Assembly: GCA_013368325.1 (NCBI GenBank)
Contig: JAACJK010000166.1
Span: 310,001-374,000, forward strand
Source: Ephemerocybe angulata
Lineage: Eukaryota; Basidiomycota; Agaricomycetes; Agaricales; Psathyrellaceae
Length of the DNA stretch: 64,000 nucleotides
Direction of reading: 5' to 3'
Below, in pieces: positions 46,637-58,273 of the stretch. The first letter of the stretch is position 1, and every line of letters begins with the position of its first letter. The notes under the pieces are model-generated. The model did no database searches. It saw only the letters and a program-made list of their open reading frames with translations, and was not told where the DNA came from. Made by a program: the position numbers and the translations under genes.

Positions 46637-49331
46637 ATGGGACTGGCGAAGACCAGCGAGGGCAAGCGGTCTTTGTCCTCCCCCTCCCTCTTCCGACGCC
46701 TCAGCACCTCTTCTGCGAATTCGACTGCGGTTCGACTCAGATGGGCGTCTTTTATCTCCTCCAAGCGGGTTTCGAATGGCTCGAGGACCAGCACAATTCC
46801 AGATGCCGATGAGGACGACGACTCGGAAGAAGACCATGGATTTCTCCCCATTATACGGGCAGGTTCGCCCTTGGACCCGTTCAATGTGAGTTTCTATGAC
46901 GTTGTTCACGACGTCGTGCTCTTTCCTCGTTAATATGGCTTCTGATATGTTTTCTAGCTAATGCCCCCGACGGAAGAGCTTCAGCAGGATATGCAGCGTG
47001 ATCAGCCAGTTGGGCGGCATAAACATAAGAGAAGTACGTCATGGAGCGAAATCCTCGCAATTTTTCCTGGAAGGAGCGACCTTGATGTAGGGAGTGACGA
47101 CGTTCTTATCAAATCTGACCAACCGCATGGGAAGAGGAAACCAAAGTTCACCCTCGAGTCGCCCTCTGACATCGATCTTCCCCACCAACCCGAAACTCTG
47201 CCCATGTCTTCCTCTACCCTTTCGGCGCCTACGTCTACTGCAATAACGCCCGTCACCTCCTCCTCCTCTCTCGCCTCCGCCCAGGCGGGTCCTTCTTCAC
47301 CCATTCCCCGACCCCACCTTATTCGCCGCGATGCCTCCAGCAACCCGTCAAGACGATACACATTCGCGATGGCCATGACCGACGAGCAGATATCCGACGA
47401 GGTTCTTGTGGAGGAGCTGGAGAGAATTCGCGCCGTCAAGGCGTGGACGGGGAGCAATGGAGGGGACTTGGAAGAGTTCTGGGATCTGGGGCACAGTGGT
47501 AGTTCCCAATCACAGTCACCCAATTTCGACTCGAACAGCAGCTCCGAGCAGCAACCGAAGGGTTTCTTTGAAGCTGCAGTCTGCGACAGCCCCGGAGAAC
47601 AGGTGGACCCAGAGTCGGACGCGTATATGGGAATCGCAGTGACGACAGATACGATAGACTTGCTCCCATTCGAAAACCGAGCTGCCCACCGAGGATCCCT
47701 CCCCGTATTCCCTGTGCACCGGTTGTCAAACTCCCCTGGTCTTGCACCATCGCCAACAGCAACCAGTCCACCGAACAATTTCAACTCGGCCCGTACCTCG
47801 CTTGTGGACACCTCCGACGCATCTTGGCACACAGCCCGGCGGGCGCTTCTCACTTGCAGAGAGTGCGTGCGAACAGAGCGCCACTATCTCAGCGGCATGC
47901 GGGCTCTGGTTTCCCAAGATACCCAGTCGCCTCCGCCTCCTCTAATGCTCAGCTACGCCGAGAACCTCATGGAACTGAGCGAGCGGCTATTGGCCCGAAT
48001 GGAGGAGAATCCGAACGTTTGGGGCGTAACTGCTGCATTTATAGGAGAGGAATCTGCGTTGGAGGAAGGGTTTGTGGGGTGGTGTGGGAAGGTCGGTGCA
48101 TGGTTCGAAGGACGAGCAGCGCACGTTGCGAAGGACAAGGGAAAGGCATTCGTCCAACCCCAACAGCCTATGAACCCTAAAGCAAAGCCGGCACCCGTGC
48201 GGAAGCTTAGCAGACCCAAGTCCGAAGACGCCCCCAGCTCGCCATTGAAGAGGTCCATGTCTACATGGAAGAAGACCCCATCGCCATCATCCGACGTCCC
48301 TTCCAGTGGCTCGTCTGCGCTGAGTTCGGCGAGCTCTAGCACAACGTCCAGTGAATCGGCTACGTCTGCGGTCTCGACATCTGCCACCTCTATCGCGTCA
48401 TCAGTCCCTGCTAGCAAAGCCTCGACACCTGCTCCATCCAGTCCTACCGTAGCCTTCGTCGCTAGCTCCTTGTTGAAGGGTAAACGAGACAAAGGGTCGG
48501 GGAAGTTGGCACCCAGCTCTTCAAGCGCCAGTGTCGTTCGGCAGAAGTCAGACGGATCGACGACATCTAGTGCGGGAAGTTCAAGTGTCGTCGGCAATGT
48601 GGTCACGAAACCCCCGCGAAAGCCGCCCGCTGTGAGAGAGTTGGCCATTCTACCCACGCAGCGAGTAATGCGGTATGTTCTGCTGTTTAAAGGTGCGTGC
48701 TAATTCTACCGTGCCAGCCGCAGTTGACTAACACCAGGGCGTAGATTTGTTGGCGCATACCCCTTCTACTTCTCCCGCGAGGGCTTTGGTAGAGCGTGCG
48801 GTGGACGCCGCCGTTCGCATTGCGGACAAATGCGACCAGGCACAGAATCACGATGCATTCGCACACGTTCCTCCCGTGCCCAAGTCGAGCGACGCTTGGA
48901 ATATTCATCTTACGTGGTCGAGACGCTCAAGCTCGACCAAGCTTCACGAAAAGGAATCGCTCCCACATAGCAAATCCGTCTCGGAGCACGGTCACGGCTC
49001 AACATCACTTGCAGACCCGCTTATGGCGGCACTGGGTTCCATGTCTCTACCTCCATCGCGTCCTGCGAGCATCAAGAGCATCAGCAGTATCATGGATAGA
49101 GCCGGAGCACCAAAGGTTTTGGTTAAGCCCAGGCGATCTAGCTCAACGGGTGCAGTGGCGTCTGCTATTGCCACAGCTGGTGCGTCTACTCAACGGTCAA
49201 AGGATCATACTGGAGACTGTCCGAACCGGCTCGTCAAAGGAAAGAAAAAGACTCAATCGCACGCCAATGCGCCGCCTCCATCATCCTTCTCTCTCCGTGC
49301 TCAAGCTAGTTGTCTCGCTGAACCGCAGTAA
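46637..49331 (+). CDS. RhoGEF (DH domain)-like protein with a Ser-rich insertion in the DH
   Basis: The start is ATG 46637 (MGLAKTSEGKRSLSS). Introns are 46886-46957 and 48693-48744. It is about 855 residues, mostly Ser/Pro/Thr-rich and disordered. Two DH-domain hallmarks are present: the first helix RECVRTERHYLSGMRALV near residue 385 and the last conserved region LPTQRVMRYVLLFKDLLAHT near residue 645, spliced at K-D. Between them there is DH-like helical text up to about residue 470, then roughly 170 residues of low-complexity Ser/Thr. No PH domain is visible after the DH. This looks like a Rho-type guanine-nucleotide exchange factor; activity is uncertain because of the interruption. The C-terminal tail is Ser-rich and basic. 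Confidence 0.72.
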
Positions 49332-51944
49332 TGGTGCCATAGCTCTTTTTTCTTTCGATCTTTAATCTGGGCTTCCTCCTGTTGTTCTCTCTAGACCTTG
49401 TCTGATCTCCCTTCCTCGGTTCCGTTTCTGCATTCTCAGTGTCTGCCTGCTTTGGGCCCCTGTCTTCACCAGCCTTTTTCCTTGCTGGGGCTATCACCTT
49501 CACTTGACCAACATCCTTTTCCTTTACGATTTGTCCCCTTCGTCTGACCATTCCTTCATATTTCCATCTGGCCCTGCGCGCCACCCTACTACCCCTTTCC
49601 CTTTCCGCTTGATACCCATCGACATAACACCCTTCCTTCCAGTTTCTATGAAACCAAAATGAATCTCCGATATGCGTCCATACACAACATCATGACGATA
49701 ACGACGATGTGCATTATTCCCTAACCCAACCCCTAACTGCTAGTCTACCCTACCTCACCATGCATTTTCATTCCTCTGAACTATTCCGTAGCATATTTTT
49801 ATTCTTTCTTCGTATTCGTAACTCATCTCTCGCAGCGACCCGAGTAAGGTCGTGCCGCATCCGAATCCCACTCCCTGCTTTCCCTCCTCCAGATCTTTTT
49901 AGTACGCCACTACTTTACATACCACCTCGGAGTGCCTCATGTACCTCTTTAAAACGAAATGCCACGCCCTGCATCACAAGAAAGATGAATGAGTCGGTTC
50001 CGATTGCGAAAGGGTGTGTGGGAGGGAAGTGTTACTTCAAGGTCTGGATTCTAGTGTCCTAATGCTAGCTCAGTCAACTGAGTAGTAGTAACAGATGTTA
50101 AACGAGCGGGCTTGCAAGGACTGTCGCCGATCCTGATTCCTACCATGCGTTTACTCAAACCAGTCGCGTTGTTCTCCAACAATAGCTGGCATTCGGTATT
50201 ACACTTCTTCATTTCGATTACAAAGTGGCGGAAGACTGGAAGTCGAACGTGTACACTGCTGTCAGCACAGTTTACACTCACTCACACCTCTGACAACAAT
50301 GGGCACGACACAACTTCGCCACAGGTGTCCTGCGATGTGAGGTGCAGTAACACACGGTCAGATGAGCCAGATGCGGACTTAGGGGTAGGAGATTGTCTTG
50401 AAGTTTAGTATAATCTTGGGCGTACAGCATTTCATATGTTGAGGGGGGCGAGGATCGGCGGGGTGTGAAAGTCTCCGATATGCTTCTTGTCTAGCCGGGG
50501 CGCCCTGACATTGACATGGGATTTCGAGAAGTAGAGAAACTGTGCCATGGCCATAGACGATGAACGAGAGTAACAGAAGAATACATGGAAGCCCACGTAT
50601 CTTGTTACTCGGACGGTTTGGAGGAGCGATGGCAGTGTGTATTTGCTATTTGGTACAAGAGTTTATCTGGATCCTTGAATCAGAAACGGAGGATCCTTGA
50701 TCCATATACCACCATCGTCCGAGAACGGACAATGGATAGAGCAGTACGCCGTTTAAATCTCCCGGAAGTAGACGTACGAACCTTGAACTCGGCGAAAAGG
50801 AGGAGGCGTCCATCAAGTTTGCTCAATGAAATCCAGCTGCCACAGTATGAACCCCGCAAGTCACACCAAAGTGAACTGGTGAGCACTGGCTCGCCTCCCC
50901 TAATTTGATATTTTGGAAAAGGTGACAAACGGCTTGCATCTAGCTCGAGCACTGGAGGATATCAGGACTGATGCCGTTGCCTGCGGCAATGTGTTTTGTA
51001 GATCGGGCTTAGAAAGCTAGCTTCGAATGTGCTACGCCTTAGATGGCGTGCTCAAAGCTCCTGGCCCGTGGTGAGCCAAGAGATGCTCTGAGCGCTCAGA
51101 GATTTTTTGCATATGTGACTTACCTATCTTGGGAGACTCCCCAGTAGAGCTGGTGCTTGCTAGTCGAGACTATCCGAGGCTAGTAGGCAGGTAGTCCATT
51201 GTGGAGAGACTGCTGCGACAACTCTATTCGCTCGCGAGTAAGGAAAATAAATAATTTCCCTACGACGTCTAAGATATTTTCGTCTTGGAAAGGGAGTTTT
51301 CTTCACAAATAACGAAGTTGAGACGCGTCCATTGGCTCCAGTTAGTCCAGCGCGGCCAGGTGTAGCATCACGTGGTCGTGTATCAATCCCAATTAGGCAT
51401 CACTAGCCCCTGAGTCACCGCGAACCCTGGGTACTCCAAGGCACCCCAACTGTGGCTCAGCATAGCAACATACCAGCTCTGGCTCTCTCTTCCTCGCCCC
51501 AAGCAATGCATCCGCTAGGTTCCTTTGTGGAGACTCTCGAAATAGCTCGGAAGCCGTCCCCACACCGTAAAGTAATTAAAGCGAAAGTGACGTCAGATTC
51601 TGCTCATGAGGTATTGCTACATAGATAGCAAGAGTGTTGAAGGCTTTCCAGGTATGTAGAGCTCGCTTGAAGTACTATCTTCCGACTTTACCGAGGACCA
51701 GGGTGCCGTATGTGGAGCACAGGAGAAGGGACAATGCAGGTAGCCGCGCTCTCGGGGGGAAGATAGGATAGTCTTAGCCGTAGATCTTACCTTAATCACC
51801 GTCGGCTCAGGACAATCTCAAGAGCCATGCCTTCGCACATGAAGGATGCTCAGCTGCTATGACACCAAAGCTCCTGAATGCATAATAGCAATGGCGGATA
51901 GCAGCCGGTGTCGGCGCCTGGAGGCAGAGATTTTCAGGAAAAAC
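49332..51944. other. 2.6-kb gene-poor region
   Basis: No supported gene. Only isolated short frames occur, such as 50585-50908, which has no recognisable motif. A perfect 16-bp palindrome, CTCTGAGCGCTCAGAG, is at 51086-51101. Confidence 0.5.
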
Positions 51945-52228
51945 GTTCTGTTTTGTTTAAACTCGGGACCCTGGGCAGGGTTTAAACCAGGAAAGTTTAA
52001 ACTGTGATTTAAACTCTTCTGATCAAATCACTCGTAGACAAAATTGTCGTGACGAGTAGCACCTCTTCAGACCGCTGAGCGTATCACTAAGGCCAGAACA
52101 AGGTCATAGACCACTGCCACCAGACCCACGTAGATAAGCGCCCGCCGTGAATACATAAGATGTTGATTTTCGGCCCTACTACTGATGGGAGTTTTGTATT
52201 GTGTTCAGCTGGCGGGGTGAAGGACCCA
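51945..52228 (+). repeat. Left arm of foldback element
   Basis: Inverted copy of 52403-52690. Subterminal TTTAAA motifs lie at about 51956, 51980, 51995 and 52009. Confidence 0.85.
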
Positions 52229-52402
52229 TCGGGAGCTGATAAGGCACTTGTTTCTTCCAAATCTATACAGTGGAGAGGATTGGGAGGTTCACTATATGCC
52301 CCATAAGCTGCAGAATACTATTTCCGTCATCATTCCGTATAGAATGCATGAACAATCGATGTACTGGGAGCAGTGGTCACAGGGATACAGCCCCGGAAAT
52401 GA

Positions 52403-52690
52403 GGACCCTGACATACCCCGCCAGCTGAACACAATACAAAACTCCCATCAGTAGTAGGGCCGAAAATCAACATCAACATTTTATTGACGGCGGGCGCTTA
52501 TCTACGTGGGTCTGGTGGCAGTGGTCTATGACCTTGTTCTGGCCTTAGTGATACGCTCAGCGGTCTGAAGAGGTGCTACTCGTCACGACAATTTTGTCTA
52601 CGAGTGATTTGATCAGAAGAGTTTAAATCACAGTTTAAACTTTCCTGGTTTAAACCCTGCCCAGGGTCCCGAGTTTAAACAAAACAGAAC
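52403..52690 (-). repeat. Right arm of foldback element
   Basis: Reverse complement of the left arm. The differences cluster at the inner part, around 52470-52490 and 52405-52420. Confidence 0.85.
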
Positions 52691-53202
52691 TGGTTACAGG
52701 ATTTTCGGTTCTGCGCAGTCAAAGCAACGCTCATACGGGATTGATTTTAGAATGCGATTGTGACAACGTTATACTATGGAATGGAAGTTAAAAAGCAAGA
52801 AATATGTACGCAACTCATGGCGTCATGCGCTGCCCACGGTGAGGATAGGCATCGCATTATGCTCACACTTCGACTATCGAGGTCGGTGTGGTCTGGACAC
52901 CAAGGCTGGTCGAGATGTGTCTAGGTGCTTCAATTCCTTCTTTTCCCTGTAACCTTCAAAGCACCCTAGATTACCTTGTTCGACCTTCACTTCTGACCGT
53001 GGTGCGAAGATCTTTGATTCAAAGCGACGGAGTATAGAGACCATCGCGAAGGTCCAAGTGTTCTCGTAATCCTGAGGAGTGCATCCGTGAAGAGCGTGTA
53101 TAGCAAATAGTCTGTAAATGCCAGGACAAGGACAAAGAAGAGCATGCCCGTGGACACATGTCTGAGGAAGGCGGACCACTAGCACGGCGCGGATCGAAGG
53201 CA
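52691..53202. other. Spacer 3' of F-box gene
   Basis: No supported gene. A minus-strand frame, 52874-53206, is open but only overlaps the F-box gene's 3' end and has no recognisable motif. Confidence 0.4.
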
Positions 53203-54024
53203 TCAAGCCCTACCGAGCGCCTCGAAGAAACCCACCCGTTTCCGGATATCAGGACAAATAGCCAGCCGCACCTTCTCCCCCTCCTTCACAACGTGTCTTC
53301 CCTCCTTCTCCAGCCACGCCTCGAAGCCGGCCTTTCCGCTCTTATAGAAGCGCGCTTTGATCATTCTCGCTAGGGTGTCCCGTTGAATAGACCACTTGAG
53401 TTGGTGCACAGTGGGCAATAGGGACCGCGCAATAATCGTAGAGGAACACTCTACGTGCGGGAGAACGTGGGATGTGAGCAAAGCTTGGAGCGGACCCCCA
53501 TTTCCGGCGGCGACAGAATCCTGGAGACGTCTCCGCAGCTGAAGAGTCAGAACATGGCCTGCATGCCTGCGGGACAGTGCCTTGCCGTTCTCGTATTGTT
53601 TGATAGACTACAAGCAGGTTAATAACGAGGACTCTATACTTAAACGTAGAGCGGCAACCCACATTAACTGAATAAAAGTAAGCTCCCGATCTCCACCGCC
53701 TCTCGATTCCGAGTCCTTTGATTACTCCGCGTTGGACCAAGTCGCCTACGGTTGGGCGTAACGCGTCCCCCTCAGGACCAGTCCTGAAGAGACTGTGGCT
53801 AACTCTCGATGGTGAAACAACTTTGAGTCGATATCTGTGGAGAATGGGGTCGGTCGTCAAAGCTCCTAATCCCTGTGAAGCCCGAGCTAAGGCCTCAAGG
53901 TCAGGAAGGTCAAGGAATGAAACTGTGATGCCGTGAGCTCAACTCGGGTAAGGCATAGTAAGAATAATGGGTTACATATGTGGAGCAGAATCTCTGAAGG
54001 GGCGTCTAGTATAGAGATAGGCAT
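53203..54024 (-). CDS. F-box protein, basidiomycete-type
   Basis: The start is ATG 54024 (MPISILDAPSEILLHI). Intron 53923-53975 joins it to FSFLDLPDLEALARASQ, completing an F-box (L-D-A-P-S-E-I-L-L-H-I-F-S-F-L). A second intron lies between FYSVN and SIKQYENGK. The body contains DPILHRYRLKVVSPSRV, RPTVGDLVQRGVIKGLGIER, RRHAGHVLTLQLRR, SSTIIARSLLPTVHQLKW and a closing ICPDIRKRVGFFEALGRA. The reading frame is complete and the layout matches a widely kept basidiomycete F-box protein whose C-terminal part I know only as uncharacterised. It would act as a substrate adaptor of SCF ubiquitin ligases; the substrate is unknown. It is isolated in a repeat-rich stretch. Confidence 0.8.
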
Positions 54025-54582
54025 AGGTTGTGGTCGTCAGTCGTCAGGCCAGGTCGATGTGCGCAGCAATGTTCGACTTTGCTGTTGGCGCTCCCACCGT
54101 CACCAGGCGGCCTAATCTAGCCAGATAGGGGCAAGTTTGAAGTTGCCCGGGCCGAGCTGGATTTGGGAAGCCGGTGTCCCAAAGCGGGGCCGAGCGAATT
54201 GATGGTTGTGCTGAGGGACGTCGAAAGTGAACGTAAAAAGACGAGCGTCGTGCCATGAAAGTTATATACAACAAGGTTGACCGAGAAGAATCTATAGAAA
54301 GGATCATGGCAGCATGGAACGCCGAAAGCGGTCGGTACACTATACACTAAAACACGATGCACACCTTCGCGAAGTGGTTCCCGCAGGACACCAGTAAATT
54401 ACTACTACAGGTATACGAAAGCGGAATGATTAGACCATGATGAGATGGCATGCAAAAAAGGAGGCAGGCAAAGAAAGAATATGCGCAAACGAAATGATCT
54501 GGTTAGACCTCCATTTTACCTGCATCAGACCGAACACGATCGCTTGGGTTGTATTCGGTTGTGCGTGAGGGCCTTCCTCCAT

Positions 54583-54800
54583 CAGGAAAAGGCCAGACGC
54601 GTGGGAGCCGTGGGTCACGGCCATCACGCGTCCACGATCACCGTGGGCCCACGAGGAATAGCGTTGATCACGATGGAACGTGGCACCACGCTTCGCCGTG
54701 GGCAGCGTGGGCCACGCTCTCCACGATGCCCCCACGGCGCTCACCACGCCTTCCACGCTACCCACCACACCTCTCCACGGTCGCCCACGCCAATTCACAA
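54583..54800 (+). repeat. CACG/CGTG-rich dispersed repeat, copy 1
   Basis: Dense with CCACG and CGTGG pentamers on both strands. It starts with a 23-bp segment, 54583-54605, found inverted and identical at 56316-56338. The rest is diverged but keeps the same composition and order. Confidence 0.7.
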
Positions 54801-55671
54801 TCCGATTTTCGGTCGCTATTCACTCATATTCATTGATGACATGGTAAATTTGTTATATTCAGGAGTCTAACTACTACAGTAATACATCGAAACATCCTGA
54901 ATGTGCTATCTACAATTACCAACCAAACCACCTTCTTGTGAGCGTCAACGCCGAACGATATAGATGAACAGTCGGTCGGATCGCGGCATTTACTAGCCAT
55001 AACTCGGAGATTCTACAAGAGATGTCGAGTCAGCAAGGTAATCGCTACAGCGTGATAATAGACGTACCAGGTCCAGGGAGACGCCATTTTGGGACAGAGG
55101 GGAATAGCGAGGTGACACAGACAAAGGCCGAGGGGGTTCGAGGCACTGTGAGGCATGGAGAAAGTCAGAAGATTGTCAAGGGGCACAAAAACGGCACTGA
55201 CCTTCGGGGACTTGCCAATGGCTGGATCGCGTCAGTGTACACGTAGTGAGGGAAGGAAGGCTTGCGGTAGTATCGCTACAGTCTTCGATCGAAGACTTGA
55301 AGAGGGAGAATTAGCGGATGATGGCCTTTGAACGCGTCGATAACCCACAGATAACGTACCCATCCCATGGCAATCAAGATCGACTTGGATGGCGGGCTAG
55401 ATTTCGACGATAAGCAACGGTATAAAGAAAAGAAAGGTAGGAAGCACTTACAGATGGCATAAACCATCCAGCGTTGTGACTACACAAGGGGGAAAGGAGA
55501 ACGGGGGTGGGGAGCGACGATGATGATGGTTGGGGAAAAGCCAGAGATGTCCGCGCGCACCCGGAAATTTGATTCCGTCACGTGTGCGCGGATTACCAAT
55601 CGGAGTTCGAACGAACTTGTGGTATTCGCGCGAAATCGGGCTTCGAGGCTCGACATCTCTTTGGCAATCAC

Positions 55672-55942
55672 TGGATGACTTTCCGCAGGCCTCTGACACA
55701 AAACAAACCGCTCAACAAAACATATTTCTGAGGAAGCCGTGATGGCCGAGTACGAGGAAGGAAGGTGGAGTGATATGGCCGCGCTTAAGGCCAACACAAA
55801 CTTCGATGTTTGTAGAGGCCTCCAGAGGCCTCTACAAACAAATTCTCCTCGAACAAACCGTGCCATCATCTCCGACCTTCCTTACAAAGGTGTAAATCCG
55901 ACGGCTATCTGCTGTTGGAGACATCCTGCGGAAAGTCATCCA
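55672..55942. repeat. 271-bp imperfect palindrome (foldback repeat)
   Basis: The outer ends are an 18-bp perfect inverted pair (55672-55689, 55925-55942). The centre is a 15-bp perfect stem with a 4-nt loop (55807-55840; TGTTTGTAGAGGCCT and its complement). Between them the two halves share weaker similarity, such as AAGGAAGGT followed by a GGAG-rich segment. Confidence 0.75.
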
Positions 55943-56065
55943 CTTTCTGGCGTACCCACCGTTAAATTAAAGTACACAACTCTTATTAACCTGTCCATGT
56001 CCCTGTAAATGAATGTTTAGGAACTGGATTACACTCACAAACGCACAAAACAGACATGTTTCTCA

Positions 56066-58273
56066 TTAGGTCTGCTGTGGTTTCCTCAAAAAGTGAACAT
56101 TATAGAACAGCCAGGACCTGTATATACTCCAAATAGTCCAAGAGAATAGGAGTCTACCCTTTCTGTACTGTAGCAGACTATATTTCCATGTTCTCCTCCG
56201 TGGAGGCGTGGACGCCGTGGTGTGATCGCCGAGCGTGGGCAGCGAATTGATGGCGTGGGCAGGCGTGGCGGTGTTCCCTCCACGATCAGACGCGCCTGCC
56301 ACGGGCCCCACGCTCCCCACGCGTCTGGCCTTTTCCTGGAGTCTAGGGACGTTCTCAAACGTCGCATACGCTGGGGCCGGGCTACCCTCATGACTGTCCT
56401 GATCCGAGAGTGGTTCGCCGTCATCTCCACCCACAGCCGTGCTGAGGATTTCAAGGTCGACGCCAATGCGAATATCGTCCATCTCCATTCCATCTTGCTC
56501 TACATCCAGATCGAGATGTTCGGGATGAATGGTGCCTAAGGTTGTCAGGACAACACCAGAGCTAACCGTGCTGACCACGCCGCGGCTTCGTCGTCCTCGA
56601 GAACTCTTGTTGCGACCAGGAGGCGTATACGGGGACCCATGAAGTTGAGTAACGGATTTGGTGGTGAAAGCGGCAATTCCGGTACCCTCAGAGTGCGCGA
56701 CTGTCTCAGAGCCTCGTTCGCGAAGGTCCAGTATCTAAGCGACGAGATATAAGCAGGCCCCATATATATGAGGGTCTTATCGATGACTTACCAGGCGACA
56801 GGCGAGTACCGGGCCAAGCATGACGCTCAGAGGTATGTTGATCGCCGAGATAACCTGACGAGGTCTACAGCGTCGATAATTTAGTATCCTTGAGTTTTCT
56901 CAGTAGATGGGAACCCTTACTGGAGGTAGAAGATACCGTTGATCTAGAATACACGTCAATGGTTGCCGTCATCGAACCAGTAAAGCGACGCACCAAGTTG
57001 GCGATGGAAATAAGAATATAATAGAAGACACCTTATATGAAGCTTTGAGTCAGAACATCTTGGAAGTGTGAGGAAGCTAACCTTCGCGCAGGAAGGTTTG
57101 GATAAGGCGGCTATTGGGCCCTCCGTTTCTTCTTCGAATGTGGAATGCCTTCCATACGGTCATGAGGGTAACCACAGTATCGAAAAGCAAGGGTGCGACC
57201 TGGTTGATGGGACGTCAGTAGATCTCGCGACCATGTAGGTGGTGGACTGACGAAGAAACCTAGCGAGGTCGAATATTAGCTTATGTGGACCCAACTCCGG
57301 TGTTCAAGGGACGTACCAAGAAGGTGAGCTGAGTGCGGCTTCGACATGGGCAAGCATGGCCCTTTATCCTGAGGTAGGTGTGAGTCGGGTTGCAGGCAGA
57401 CGCATAGAACACACCTACAAAAGGCGGTTTGAAGAAAGGAAGCACTGAACACAAGTTGTCAATGAAGCGAATAGAAGTGTTCCAAATCCCGCTACTTACG
57501 CAGCATCTGTGTGGTATCCACGTACAGCTGGTACGCCACGACGCCAGAGAGAGCAGAGAGCAGGAACCATAAGACATATACATTGCGACTGAAAAACGCG
57601 TAGGTGCGAATGAGCAAAACGACTAAAGGCGGGGGTCAGTATGATTCCACAAGGGCGGGCAGGCAAGATGAAACCCCCACATTCTGATCCAACTTGATTC
57701 CACATTGCGAGTGCGACGGGAATCTAGGTGGCGTTTAGCGGGTGAGGATGAGGCGATTTCTCGAAACTACTATACCCTAAAGATGCGCTCGCAGGTCTCG
57801 CGTGAATGGTCGACGACGAAGCAGTACAGGAGGTAAGGGACGACGGTGATAACCCAGTATCTGAATGTCGTTAAGAGGCGCATATATGCGTGCTAGAAAG
57901 AGACTGACCGGCAGAAAAGATAAGCCAGTTTGACGGGGGTCCAGCGAGTCCTCCAGACCTGGGCGAGCAAAGGTAAGAAGCGCAAAGCTAGAGGAAAGAA
58001 ACGCACGCACGAAGCGATACTCCCTGGGCAGACTGATAAACCAATCCCAAAGAACTACGGCATCTAAAGAGAGGAAAGAAACTGTCAAGACGCTCGTAGC
58101 GCGAGAAAGTGGGAGAAACTTGCACATGGCTGGCAACGCCTCGGTGAGCAGTGGTCTTTGCGGCGATGTGATCAGGAATACGTACCACAAAAGTATACTT
58201 GAGTGACATAGATGAAGTGGTCGGCGGTTGCGAGCGAGTCCGTCGACGACGACGGCGGGGCGAGGGAGTCCAT
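56066..58273 (-). CDS. DUF6533 seven-helix membrane protein
   Basis: The start is ATG 58273 (MDSLAPPSSSTDSLATADH). Spliced text matches the basidiomycete DUF6533 family: DAVVLWDWFISLPREYRFV, WRTRWTPVKLAYLFCRYW, VITVVPYLLYCFVVDH, ALAMWNQVGSE, LLIRTYAFFSRNVYVLW, LSALSGVVAYQLYVDTTQML, then APLLFDTVVTLMTVWKAFHI, RRRNGGPNSRLIQTFLREG, VFYYILISIANLV and NIPLSVMLGPVLACRL. There are about ten exons and several hydrophobic helices; function is unknown. The cytosolic-type tail (ILDLRERGSETVAH, then an acidic section) runs on into the CACG-rich repeat and ends at 56066, so the last 75 or so residues seem to be repeat-derived. It is divergent from ALG9 by 304 bp. Confidence 0.8.
56190..56342 (-). repeat. 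CACG/CGTG-rich dispersed repeat, copy 2 (inside DUF6533 last exon)
   Basis: Inverted relative to copy 1 at 54583. It shares the 23-bp segment at 56316-56338 and the CCACG-rich body. Confidence 0.7.

Larger units (their letters stand above)
51945..52690. mobile_element. Foldback/MITE-like element with long inverted arms
   Basis: 746 bp. The arms, 51945-52228 and 52403-52690, are inverted copies; the outer 200 or so bases appear identical, with a few differences further in. The ends read GTTCTGTTTTGTTTAAAC and GTTTAAACAAAACAGAAC. Each arm has four TTTAAA motifs near the end, two of which are in GTTTAAAC. The 174-bp centre has no recognisable coding function. No transposase is present, and no clear target duplication was found next to the ends. 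High arm identity suggests recent insertion or gene conversion. Confidence 0.85.
54025..56065. other. 2-kb repeat-rich spacer
   Basis: No supported gene. It holds a CACG-rich repeat (54583-54800) and a 271-bp imperfect palindrome (55672-55942). Short open frames such as 55022-55246 have no recognisable features. Confidence 0.55.

Noticed and set aside
47002..48657. Two long minus-strand frames (283 and 234 codons) antisense to the RhoGEF-like gene
   Set aside because: They mirror Ser/Pro-rich coding; no start context, introns or domains support them.
50585..50908. 107-codon frame in the gene-poor region
   Set aside because: No domain and no neighbouring exon; length is within chance expectation.
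52248..52454. 68-codon frame inside the foldback element
   Set aside because: It covers the unique centre and part of an arm; no motif, and nothing suggests it is translated.
55022..55246. 74-codon frame between the CACG repeat and the palindrome
   Set aside because: No recognisable features and no extension by splicing.
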